DNA from: Andeanibacterium sp035497315
GTDB taxonomy: Bacteria; Pseudomonadota; Alphaproteobacteria; Sphingomonadales; Sphingomonadaceae
Length of the DNA: 28,276 bases
Direction: 5' to 3'
NCBI GenBank assembly: GCA_035497315.1
Contig: DATJDU010000024.1
Location: 1 to 28,276 of the forward strand
A model generated the notes under the pieces. That model was not told the origin of the DNA, made no database searches, and saw nothing but the letters and a program-made list of their open reading frames with translations. Positions 21,698-28,276 of the stretch are shown piece after piece. Position numbers and translations under genes: made by a program. Positions within the stretch are counted from its first letter, which is position 1; each line of letters begins with the position of its first letter.

Positions 21698-23695
21698 TTA
21701 CTGGCCCAGTTTCGCCGTGATCTGCGGCACGATGGCTTCTGCGCTGAAGCCGAAATGCTTGAAGAGGACTTCCGCCGGTGCAGAAGCACCAAAACGATCA
21801 AGCCCGATGTTGAGCCCGTCGCGGCCGGTGATGGCCTGCCAGCCCAGCGTGGTACCCGCTTCGATGGAAACGATCAGCGCGTCGCGCGGCAGCAGGTCGG
21901 CGCGATAGGCCGCATCCTGCGCGTGGAACAACTCCATGCAGGGCATGGAGACGACATCGGCGCCGATGCCCTGTGCTTCGAGGCTGTCGGCGGTCGCCAG
22001 CGCGACTTCCACTTCGGAACCGGTAGCGACCAGCACCACCTTGCGCGCCGCAGTGGCCGCGCGCAGACGATAGGCGCCCTTGGCCGAGCGGTTGGTCGCC
22101 GGGGTCCAGGCCTCGTCACCCTCGCCGCGCAGCGCAGGCAGGTTCTGGCGCGACAGGGCCAGGACCGAAGGCGTGTTAGGTGTTGCGAGCGCCAGCGCCC
22201 AGCATTCCGCAGTCTCCAGCGCATCGCAGGGGCGATAGACGTTGAGATTGGGGATCAGACGCAGGCTCATCACCTGTTCCACTGGCTGGTGGGTCGGACC
22301 GTCTTCGCCCAGACCGATGGAATCATGGGTAAGGACATAGACCACGCCCACCTTCTGCAGCGCAGAAAGGCGGATGGCGTTGCGGGCGTAATCGCTGAAG
22401 ATCAGGAAAGTGCCGCCATAAGGCACGATCCCGCCATGCAGCGCCATGCCGTTCATCGCTGCGGCCATGCCGAATTCGCGAATGCCGTAATAGACATAGC
22501 GGCCGGAATAATCCTGCGCGGAGAAGGGCTTAGTGAAGGAAGTTTTGGTGTTGTTGGAACCGGTAAGGTCCGCCGAACCGCCCACCAGCTGCGGCAGCTT
22601 TTCGGTCAGCGGGCCAAGCGCCAGTTCGGAAGCCTTGCGGGTGGCGATCTTGGGCGCATCCTTGGCGACCGACCGGACATAATCGGTCAGCGCATCGCCG
22701 GCCTTGCCCGCCACACCAGCAAGCTGGGCCTCGAACGCATCCTTGCTGGCGCTGGCTGCAAGACGTGCTTCCCATTCCGCGCGGGCAGCGGCGCCCTTTG
22801 CGCCGAGCGAGCGCCAATCAGCCAGAATATCGTCAGGCACCACGAAGGGTTCGTAATCCCAGCCCAGTTCGACGCGGGCGGCGGCGACTTCGTCGGCGCC
22901 CAGCGGCGAGCCATGCACGGCCGAAGTACCTTGCTTGTTGGGCGCGCCCTTGCCGATGATGGTGTTGCAGGCAACAATCGAGGGGCGCGGATCAGCCAGC
23001 GCCTCGTCAATCGCGCGGCGGATATCGGCCGGATCGTGGCCGTCGCAGCTCACCGTATGCCAGTTGGTTGCGCGATAGCGAGCCAGCACGTCCTCGCTGG
23101 AGGACAGATCGACCTTGCCGTCGATCGTGATCTTGTTGTCGTCCCACAGAACGATCAGATTGCCGAGCTTGAGGTGGCCGGCAAGGCCGATGGCTTCGTG
23201 GTTGATGCCTTCCATCAGGCAGCCGTCGCCGGCGATCACCCAGGTGCGGTGATCGACCAGATCGGCGCCATAAACGGCGTTCAGGTGACGCTCCGCCATG
23301 GCCATGCCCACGCCCATTGCCAGACCCTGGCCCAGCGGGCCGGTGGTGGCTTCGACACCGTCGAGCAGGAAATTTTCCGGGTGGCCGGCGCAGGGGCTGC
23401 CGAGCTGGCGGAAATTGCGGATATCCTCCATCGTCGGCCGTTCGAAGCCGGTGAGGTGCAGCAGCGCGTAAATTAGCATCGAGCCATGGCCAGCCGACAG
23501 CACGAAGCGGTCACGATCCGCCCAACGCGGCGCCGCAGGATCGAACTTCAGATAGTCAGACCACAACACGGTGGCGACATCCGCCATACCCATCGGCATC
23601 CCGGGATGGCCGATATTGGCGGCCTGCACTGCATCCATCGAGAGAGCCCGGATGGCGTTGGCCATGGGCGCAAGGCGGGACGGATCGATGGTCAT
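21698..23695 (-). CDS. tkt: Transketolase
   Basis: A 665-residue TPP enzyme of normal length, moving two-carbon units between sugar phosphates in the pentose phosphate (or Calvin) pathway. Motifs: DAVQAANIGHPGMPMGMAD with His30, VLSAGHGSMLIYALLH, the TPP/Mg motif GDGCLMEGINHEA (156-168) through LIVLWDDN, the pyrimidine domain GIREFGMAAAMNGMA, and THDSIGLGEDGPTHQPVEQ. The frame extends to 23791, but the ATG at 23695 fits the family and has GCAGGAG upstream. First gene of tkt-gap-pgk-aldolase; its promoter should be in the 218-bp spacer shared with the divergent zapA group. No Rubisco or phosphoribulokinase lies here, so a pentose phosphate/glycolytic role is preferred. Confidence 0.96.
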   Translation of the reverse strand: MTIDPSRLAPMANAIRALSMDAVQAANIGHPGMPMGMADVATVLWSDYLKFDPAAPRWADRDRFVLSAGHGSMLIYALLHLTGFERPTMEDIRNFRQLGSPCAGHPENFLLDGVEATTGPLGQGLAMGVGMAMAERHLNAVYGADLVDHRTWVIAGDGCLMEGINHEAIGLAGHLKLGNLIVLWDDNKITIDGKVDLSSSEDVLARYRATNWHTVSCDGHDPADIRRAIDEALADPRPSIVACNTIIGKGAPNKQGTSAVHGSPLGADEVAAARVELGWDYEPFVVPDDILADWRSLGAKGAAARAEWEARLAASASKDAFEAQLAGVAGKAGDALTDYVRSVAKDAPKIATRKASELALGPLTEKLPQLVGGSADLTGSNNTKTSFTKPFSAQDYSGRYVYYGIREFGMAAAMNGMALHGGIVPYGGTFLIFSDYARNAIRLSALQKVGVVYVLTHDSIGLGEDGPTHQPVEQVMSLRLIPNLNVYRPCDALETAECWALALATPNTPSVLALSRQNLPALRGEGDEAWTPATNRSAKGAYRLRAATAARKVVLVATGSEVEVALATADSLEAQGIGADVVSMPCMELFHAQDAAYRADLLPRDALIVSIEAGTTLGWQAITGRDGLNIGLDRFGASAPAEVLFKHFGFSAEAIVPQITAKLGQ

Positions 23696-23913
23696 TCTGG
23701 CTGGCTCCTGCGGGTGCGCTGCAAACTGGCTGAATTGTGACGATTCGGCGCGCGGCCCCCTTTGCGGAGTGCATGCCCACCCGTCAAGCATAGGGGGAGC
23801 CGCTCGCTCACAGTCCTCGGCCCGGCGAACCCGACGCCCGTGCCGAAAGGTAATTCACAACTTTCGTAGGCAAGTTTTTGCACTGATGGGGAAGTTTGCG
23901 CTAGCCAGCGGTC

Positions 23914-24099
23914 ATGGAACGGCAACGTATCGAACATGCGCTTGCCCGAATTGAGGCTGCCGCAGGCCGGATCGAGGCTGCCGCGCGGCGCCCCGCATCG
24001 GGCGATCCAACCCTCGCCCGGAAGCATGGCGAATTACGCGCGACGGTGAGCGCCTCTCTGCGAGAACTCGATGCGCTGATCGGATCGCTTGAGCAATGA
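23914..24099 (+). CDS. Small coiled-coil protein upstream of zapA
   Basis: A 61-residue, Ala/Glu/Arg-rich, fully helical sequence (RIEHALARIEAAAGRIEAAARR, here described over residues 4-25) with heptad-like spacing, then a second helix (ELRATVSASLRELDALIGSLEQ, residues 40-61). Its stop overlaps the zapA start (ATGA), implying coupled translation. I recall a similar short ORF in front of zapA in other sphingomonads, which supports a real gene although composition alone would not. The ribosome site is weak. The function may be to pair with ZapA, itself a coiled-coil protein; that is inference. Confidence 0.62.
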   Translation: MERQRIEHALARIEAAAGRIEAAARRPASGDPTLARKHGELRATVSASLRELDALIGSLEQ

Positions 24100-24413
24100 G
24101 CAATGTCCAACTCACCATCGGCGGCCGGGTTTACACGGTTTCATGCGAGGATGGGCAGGAAGCGCATATCGCGCGGCTGGGCCAGGCAATCGACGCCAAG
24201 CTCGCCTCGCTGGGCGGCAATGCCGGCCAGAACGAGCCACGCACCTTGCTGTTCGCCGCGTTGCTGCTGGCCGATGAAGTGCATGAGCTGAAAAGCCGTG
24301 CCCAGGCCGCGCCTGCGCCCACCCTGCCGCTGGATGCGCCACCCCTTCCCGCCGAGCGGTTCGAGGCATTGGCCGAGCGGCTCGAAAAACTTGCAGAGAG
24401 CCTTGAGGGCTGA
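24096..24413 (+). CDS. zapA: Cell division protein ZapA
   Basis: A 105-residue protein of usual ZapA size. N-terminal domain VQLTIGGRVYTVSCEDGQEAHI (residues 4-25) followed by the helix LGQAIDAKLASLG and LLFAALLLADEVHELKSR; the C-terminal coiled coil is ERFEALAERLEKLAESLEG. ZapA binds and bundles FtsZ filaments at the division site. It is translationally coupled to the small upstream ORF and followed at once by 6S RNA, the arrangement widespread in proteobacteria (zapA - ssrS - 5-formyl-THF cyclo-ligase), which independently supports all three calls. Confidence 0.9.
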   Translation: MSNVQLTIGGRVYTVSCEDGQEAHIARLGQAIDAKLASLGGNAGQNEPRTLLFAALLLADEVHELKSRAQAAPAPTLPLDAPPLPAERFEALAERLEKLAESLEG

Positions 24414-24433
24414 GCCGACGTTCCCTAGATAGA

Positions 24434-24598
24434 GGGTGACGGGTACTGCCCGGTACGCGCTGATCGAATATCCCTGAGGCTATAAGCAATCCTTGGGGGC
24501 TATCCCTGGCTGGGCCGTGGCCCGGCACACATGGTTCCCACCTGACGTCAGGCGTCAGAGGATTTCTCCGGCACCGGCCCATGGTGGTCCCGTCACTC
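24434..24598 (+). ncRNA. ssrS: 6S RNA
   Basis: The spacer between zapA and the 5-formyl-THF cyclo-ligase gene folds as a long rod. The closing stem 24434-24443/24589-24598 (core GTGACGGG with CCCGTCAC) is followed by CCGGT/ACCGG and by TCCCTGAGGCTATA on the 5' side, which resembles the CCCCTGAGCCGATA region of E. coli 6S. GGTTCCCACCTGA and TCAGAGGATT lie on the 3' side. 6S RNA mimics an open promoter and holds housekeeping RNA polymerase in stationary phase. Position and size (about 165 nt) both fit. Ends are estimated from the outer stem and may be off by about 10-15 bases. Confidence 0.78.
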
Positions 24599-24640
24599 GA
24601 TTTCTTCCGGCCGCACGCGCCGGCCATGCGGAGCGGATGC

Positions 24641-25240
24641 GTGACCAGCCCTGGCGAACCCAAGCCTGTCGACGAGCAGAAGCAGCAATTGCGCCGCGCC
24701 ATGCGCAAGGCCCGACGCGAACATGCCGCCTCTCTCGATCCTGCCGTTCGTGCGCTACTGTTCCGCCGCCCACCCAATCCGGTGCTGGAACTGATCCCGC
24801 AAGGCGCCACGATAGGCCTCTACTATAATACGCCCGATGAGGCGCCCGCCCTGTCTTATGCTCGCTTCCTGTTCGAGCAGGGCCATAAGGTCGCCCTGCC
24901 CTGGATCGCCGCGCCCGATGCACCGATGGAATTTCGCAAGTGGCTGGACCCCATTGGCGAAAGCGATATCGAGGATGGCCCCTATGGGCCGCAACCTTCG
25001 GCCGGAAATCCGATTGTGGCGCCCGATGTACTGTTCTGCCCGCTGGTGGCCTTTACCGAACGCGGCGAACGCATGGGCCAGGGCGGCGCCTTCTATGACA
25101 GGTGGCTGGGCCGCAATTCCGGCACGATCACCATCGGCATGGCCTGGGACGTGCAGAAAGTCGATTCGCTGCCGCTCGAACCGCATGATGCGCCGCTGAA
25201 GGCGATCGTCACCCCCACCCGCCTTTACGGACCGTTCTGA
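24641..25240 (+). CDS. ygfA: 5-formyltetrahydrofolate cyclo-ligase
   Basis: A 199-residue enzyme (about the usual size) converting 5-formyl-THF to 5,10-methenyl-THF with ATP. Motifs: the N-terminal basic helix KQQLRRAMRKARREH (14-28), IGLYYNTPDEAP (58-69), the VALPWI strand (84-89), LVAFTERGERMGQGGAFYDRWL with the GQGGAFYDRW signature at 146-155, and the final LKAIVTPTRLY. The GTG at 24641 with GGAG seven bases upstream is chosen; ATGs at 24626 and 24581 are in frame but lack ribosome sites, and the latter lies within the 6S RNA. It directly follows ssrS and overlaps the DUF2842 gene by one base (TGATG). Confidence 0.92.
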   Translation: MTSPGEPKPVDEQKQQLRRAMRKARREHAASLDPAVRALLFRRPPNPVLELIPQGATIGLYYNTPDEAPALSYARFLFEQGHKVALPWIAAPDAPMEFRKWLDPIGESDIEDGPYGPQPSAGNPIVAPDVLFCPLVAFTERGERMGQGGAFYDRWLGRNSGTITIGMAWDVQKVDSLPLEPHDAPLKAIVTPTRLYGPF

Positions 25241-25452
25241 TGCGCACGAAACCAACCTTGCGAATCCCGTTCGGCATATTGGGCATGCTTGCTGCGCTGA
25301 CGCTCTATGCGCTGTTCGTGGCATGGGCATCGCAATGGATCGGCACGCTGCATATCCTGCTGCAAACGCCGATCTATATCGTGCTGGGAACGATCTGGCT
25401 TCTGCCCCTGCGGCGCTTCCTGATCTGGATGGAAACCGGCCGCTGGGGATAG
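25240..25452 (+). CDS. DUF2842 small membrane protein
   Basis: A 70-residue protein with two hydrophobic spans (about 11-30 and 38-56) joined by a short loop (SQWIGTLHIL), a basic N-terminus and the conserved-looking end PLRRFLIWMETGRWG. This is the pattern of the alphaproteobacterial DUF2842 family, whose role is unknown. The start shares a base with the stop of the cyclo-ligase gene, so the two are co-translated, completing the zapA - 6S - cyclo-ligase - DUF2842 run. Confidence 0.85.
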   Translation: MRTKPTLRIPFGILGMLAALTLYALFVAWASQWIGTLHILLQTPIYIVLGTIWLLPLRRFLIWMETGRWG

Positions 25453-25565
25453 TCCCCGTACGCTCTCCCGACTGACGATCGCGCCACCTGCGTAGCGCAT
25501 GGCCACGCGCGAAGGCGCGCCCGGAACCGGGATCTTCACTCTGATTTCAAAGGAAATTCCCCAAG

Positions 25566-25642
<77 letters not shown>

Positions 25643-25810
25643 GTATTCTTGGGCGTGCACCCCTTGGGGAGCGCCGCCACTAGGGCAGGCTCGCCGCCCT
25701 GTCAACAGGGGTGATGACGCCTTTTTTACATCAGCATGGTGAGTGGCGCGTTAACTATATCTTGGTGCTTCGCTGAGAGGATTCCGCCGGACTACGGAGG
25801 GGGCATTCTC

Positions 25811-26269
25811 ATGCGGAAACTGCTGTGGACGGCACTGGCCGTTGTTACGATCTCTGGCGCGGCCAATGCGCAGAAGCCGGTCTCACTGGACAGCGCGGTG
25901 TTTGTGGAACGGCTTGGCCACACGCGCGACGGGCGCGTCGAACGGCGGATCGAGCCTGCCAGCCAGCTCAAGCGCGGAGACCGGCTGGTGCTGGTGGTTG
26001 AATGGCAATCTCTTGCCGAAGCCAAGGGTTTCGCGGTTACCAGCGCGGTCCCACGCAGTATCGCCTTTCAGGACACAAGCACCGAAGCGCTTGAGGTTTC
26101 CGTCGATGGAGGAAAGAGCTGGGGGCGACTGGGCACGCTGAGAACGAATGATCGCTATGGCGCCCGCCTGGCCTCGGCGGAGGACGTCACGCATCTGCGC
26201 TGGATAGTTGCTCCCGCCGATGCTCGGCGCGGTGCCGGGCGCGTGACCTATTCCGCAATCGTACGCTGA
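25811..26269 (+). CDS. Secreted protein of unknown function
   Basis: A 152-residue protein with a clear Sec signal peptide (MRKLLWTALAVVTISGAANA, cleaved before Gln21). The start at 25811 is supported by CGGAGG upstream; an in-frame ATG at 25736 gives an unlikely leader. The mature part is beta-rich. It includes GDRLVLVVEWQ and a segment FQDTSTEALEVSVDGGKSWGRL that recalls single DUF11/conserved-repeat-type beta-sandwich domains, where a pre-strand promise of the type 'VPRSIAF' precedes 'SVDGGKSW'. I cannot name the family. It lies between tRNA-Asp and the convergent thyA (12 bp between ends). Confidence 0.72.
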   Translation: MRKLLWTALAVVTISGAANAQKPVSLDSAVFVERLGHTRDGRVERRIEPASQLKRGDRLVLVVEWQSLAEAKGFAVTSAVPRSIAFQDTSTEALEVSVDGGKSWGRLGTLRTNDRYGARLASAEDVTHLRWIVAPADARRGAGRVTYSAIVR

Positions 26270-26281
26270 ACGTCCTGAAAA

Positions 26282-27259
26282 TCAGATCGCAACCGGCGCC
26301 TTGATTGCGCCCTGCGGTGCATAACCCGTCACTTCGAAATCTTCGATCCGGTAATCGAAAATCGTATCCGGCTTACGCAGAAGATTCAGCCTAGGTTCGC
26401 CTGCCGGTTCGCGACCCAACTGCTCACACACCAAATCGGCGTGATTGAGATAAAGGTGGGTATCCCCACCCATCCACACGAATTCTCCCGGCTCCAGCCC
26501 CACCTGCTGCGCGATCATGCGCTGCAGGAGCGCCCCGCCCCACAGGTTGAACGGCAACCCCAGCGCGACATCGCAGCTGCGCTGGTAAAGCAGGCAGTTC
26601 AGCCGCGCGCCTTGTCCTTGGCCCGCAACATGGAACTGGTAGGTTTTGTGGCAAGGCGGCAACGCCATTCGGTCAAGTTCCGCTACATTCCAGCCTTCGA
26701 TAATGTGGCGGCGACTGCCTGGATTGGTCTTGAGGCTATCGATCACGTCGGCGACCTGATTAACACCCTTCCCTTTGCGAAAGGTCCCGTCGCCATTGTC
26801 CTCATAGGTCGGCCAGTCGACCCATTGCTTGCCATAGACCGGGCCGAGATCGCCCCACTGCATGGCGAATGCTTCATCCTCGCCAATCCGCCTGACGAAA
26901 TCCTCGAGCGAAATGGCATCGCCGGTCGCACGGACATATTTCACGTGCGGCCATTCATTCCAGATCTTCACTCCCTGCAGTACCAGCGGACGAATGTTGG
27001 TGTCGCCAGTGAGAAACCACAGAATCTCGCGGCTGGAGGTCTTCCAATAGACCCGCTTGGTTGTGATCAGCGGCATCCGCCCGTCAGACAAGTCAAAGCG
27101 CAATTGCGCCCCGAAGACAGACCGTGTGCCGATACCGGTGCGATCAATCCGCTCGTCGCCCTGCTCCCACACCTGCCGCAGCAGGTCGAGATATTGCCAT
27201 TCAGGGTGGCGCGACTCGCGCGCAGGATCATTGAAATGAAATACTGGACCGGAAGCCAT
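26282..27259 (-). CDS. thyA: Thymidylate synthase
   Basis: A 325-residue enzyme making dTMP from dUMP with methylene-THF. Motifs: DRTGIGTRSVFG (39-50), PLITTKRVYWK, EILWFLTGDTNI, GDLGPVYGKQW (136-146), SRRHIIEGWN (182-191), catalytic Cys203 in ALPPCHKTYQFHV, QRSCDVALGLPFNLWGG (226-242), GDTHLYLNH, and an end IKAPVAI identical to that of E. coli ThyA. It is longer than the 264-residue E. coli enzyme through an N-terminal extension and a roughly 30-residue insert (about 104-136) in the small domain, as in the longer Lactobacillus-type enzymes. The IIEGWN stretch differs from the usual IVSAWN. Its neighbours give no functional link apart from folate metabolism nearby (5-formyl-THF cyclo-ligase). 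Confidence 0.96.
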   Translation of the reverse strand: MASGPVFHFNDPARESRHPEWQYLDLLRQVWEQGDERIDRTGIGTRSVFGAQLRFDLSDGRMPLITTKRVYWKTSSREILWFLTGDTNIRPLVLQGVKIWNEWPHVKYVRATGDAISLEDFVRRIGEDEAFAMQWGDLGPVYGKQWVDWPTYEDNGDGTFRKGKGVNQVADVIDSLKTNPGSRRHIIEGWNVAELDRMALPPCHKTYQFHVAGQGQGARLNCLLYQRSCDVALGLPFNLWGGALLQRMIAQQVGLEPGEFVWMGGDTHLYLNHADLVCEQLGREPAGEPRLNLLRKPDTIFDYRIEDFEVTGYAPQGAIKAPVAI

Positions 27260-27369
27260 GCAGCCAATCTAACGCCCGGCAGGCACCGCGGCAAACACGC
27301 TGTGCCATGTTAGGTGGATAGGCTGTGGACGGCCTGCGGCGATTCCAAATCGGCGCCACAGAAGTAAAA

Positions 27370-27446
27370 TGGTCGGGGAGAGAGGATTCGAACCTCCGGC
27401 CCCTGCCTCCCGAAGACAGTGCTCTACCAGGCTGAGCTACTCCCCG
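27370..27446 (-). tRNA. tRNA-Pro (anticodon CGG)
   Basis: A 77-base cloverleaf on the minus strand. Acceptor CGGGGAG/CTCCCCG, D-arm AGCTCAGCCTGGTAGAGC, anticodon stem CTGTC/GGCAG around TTCGGGA (anticodon CGG), T-arm GGAGGTTCGAATCCTC, discriminator A and an encoded CCA. The C1-G72 pair with A73 is typical of bacterial tRNA-Pro. Confidence 0.95.
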
Positions 27447-27683
27447 ACCGGCGCCCCACAGATAACCGCAGGGCGAGACAGAGGCGGCCCAATAGCGGCG
27501 CGATGCCAGAGTGGCAAGCAGGCATTTCGCGGATGGGCAAATGCGCGGCTTTGCACCGCCGCAGGAGGTTTCAACTGCCACCACCTCCTGCAATCGGCCC
27601 CTTGTAATCGAGGCGTAACATCGCCATTGGGGCCGCGAAGGAGTGCGTAGTGCGCTCCAAGGCTGGCGAGTCACCCAAAAATC

Positions 27684-28276
27684 ATGATCGAACGCGATTC
27701 CCTGCGCGACGCAACCCCGTGGGACATCTGGTCCGACGAATCGGGGGACGACAAGCTTCACGAGGAATGCGGTGTCTTCGGTGTGATCGGTGCGGCAGAT
27801 GCTTCGGCGATCTGTGCGCTCGGTCTGCACGCGTTGCAGCATCGCGGCCAGGAAGCAGCCGGCATCACCAGCTTCGACGGCGGCGAATTCTATTCCCGCC
27901 GCGGCCTTGGCCATGTAGCGGACAATTTCTCGTCCGGCGAGGCGTTGGCTGAGTTGCCCGGCCGCACCGCAGCGGGCCATGTGCGCTATTCCACCACCGG
28001 TGGATCGGGCCTCCGGAACATCCAGCCGCTCTATGCAGATCTTGCTTCGGGCGGCTTTGCCATTGCTCACAACGGCAACATCTCCAACGCCATGTCCCTG
28101 AAGCAGGACCTAGTCAAAAACGGAGCGATCTTCCAATCGACCTCCGACACGGAGGTGATCATTCACCTGGTTGCCACCAGCCGTTTTCCCATTCTGCTTG
28201 ACCGGTTCATCGATGCCCTGCGGATGCTGGAAGGCGCCTATTCGCTGATCGTCATGACCACCGAAGGCATGATCGC
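27684..28276 (+). CDS. purF: Amidophosphoribosyltransferase, 3' end cut off by the window
   Basis: First 197 codons of PurF, which makes phosphoribosylamine from PRPP and glutamine, the first step of purine synthesis; the frame is still open at the window end. The glutaminase domain is visible: EECGVFGVIG with nucleophile Cys29, LHALQHRGQEAAGI, GHVRYSTTGGS, FAIAHNGNISNA and STSDTEVIIHL. The cysteine follows a 28-residue presequence, as in the Bacillus-type enzymes whose propeptide is removed and which carry an Fe4S4 cluster; E. coli PurF instead starts at the cysteine. The cluster cysteines would lie beyond the window. The ATG at 27684 has only a weak ribosome site. Upstream, 27447-27683 holds no gene and presumably the promoter. 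Confidence 0.95.
   Translation, partial: MIERDSLRDATPWDIWSDESGDDKLHEECGVFGVIGAADASAICALGLHALQHRGQEAAGITSFDGGEFYSRRGLGHVADNFSSGEALAELPGRTAAGHVRYSTTGGSGLRNIQPLYADLASGGFAIAHNGNISNAMSLKQDLVKNGAIFQSTSDTEVIIHLVATSRFPILLDRFIDALRMLEGAYSLIVMTTEGMI

Noticed and set aside
19476..23476. Plus-strand open frames opposite pgk, gap and tkt
   Set aside because: Antisense shadows of highly conserved metabolic genes.
25736..25810. Longer N-terminus of the secreted protein before thyA
   Set aside because: The extra 25 residues precede a complete Sec signal peptide that has its own CGGAGG ribosome site.

Overview
The window is high-G+C bacterial chromosome. Gene content points to an alphaproteobacterium of the Sphingomonadales (Novosphingobium/Erythrobacter-like). 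The main reasons are the PEP-CTERM/exosortase-associated pair PrsK-PrsR next to a TIGR03013-type sugar transferase, the run zapA - 6S RNA - 5-formyl-THF cyclo-ligase - DUF2842, and the tkt-gap-pgk-class I aldolase cluster. No phage, transposase or CRISPR array is visible. Most of the window is core chromosome; 8.9-13.9 kb is the most accessory-looking part. Identifications rest on reading motifs by eye, not on database searches.

Region by region: (1) 1-1.6 kb: the 3' part of a DUF475/TerC-like membrane protein, converging on a YfeH-type bile acid:sodium symporter family protein. (2) 1.6-2.17 kb: a gene-free stretch with a perfect 30-bp-arm inverted repeat. (3) 2.17-8.87 kb, minus strand: a tightly overlapping operon of sugar transferase -> prsK -> prsR -> TPR protein, i.e. 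exopolysaccharide initiation plus a two-component system and a PrsT-like partner. (4) 9.08-13.83 kb, minus strand: an SLC13-type permease, an unusual protein made of two tandem MoaF-like modules, a Tat-exported NTF2/SnoaL-like protein and a lipoprotein. The last three are coupled, and this is the least understood part. (5) 13.9-16.2 kb: tRNA-Leu(CAA), suhB-type phosphatase, a small secreted protein and efp. (6) 16.3-18.4 kb: small exported proteins, thiE and an integral membrane protein. (7) 18.4-23.7 kb, minus strand: tkt-gap-pgk-aldolase, linking the pentose phosphate pathway to triose-phosphate metabolism, with two mutually exclusive hairpins between gap and pgk and a palindrome after the last gene. 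(8) 23.9-25.45 kb, plus strand: a small coiled-coil ORF, zapA, 6S RNA, 5-formyl-THF cyclo-ligase, DUF2842. (9) 25.5-28.3 kb: tRNA-Asp(GTC), a secreted protein, thyA, tRNA-Pro(CGG) and the 5' part of purF.

The two best candidates for something undescribed are the MoaF-MoaF/NTF2/lipoprotein cassette and the switch-like overlapping inverted repeats in the gap-pgk intercistronic spacer.
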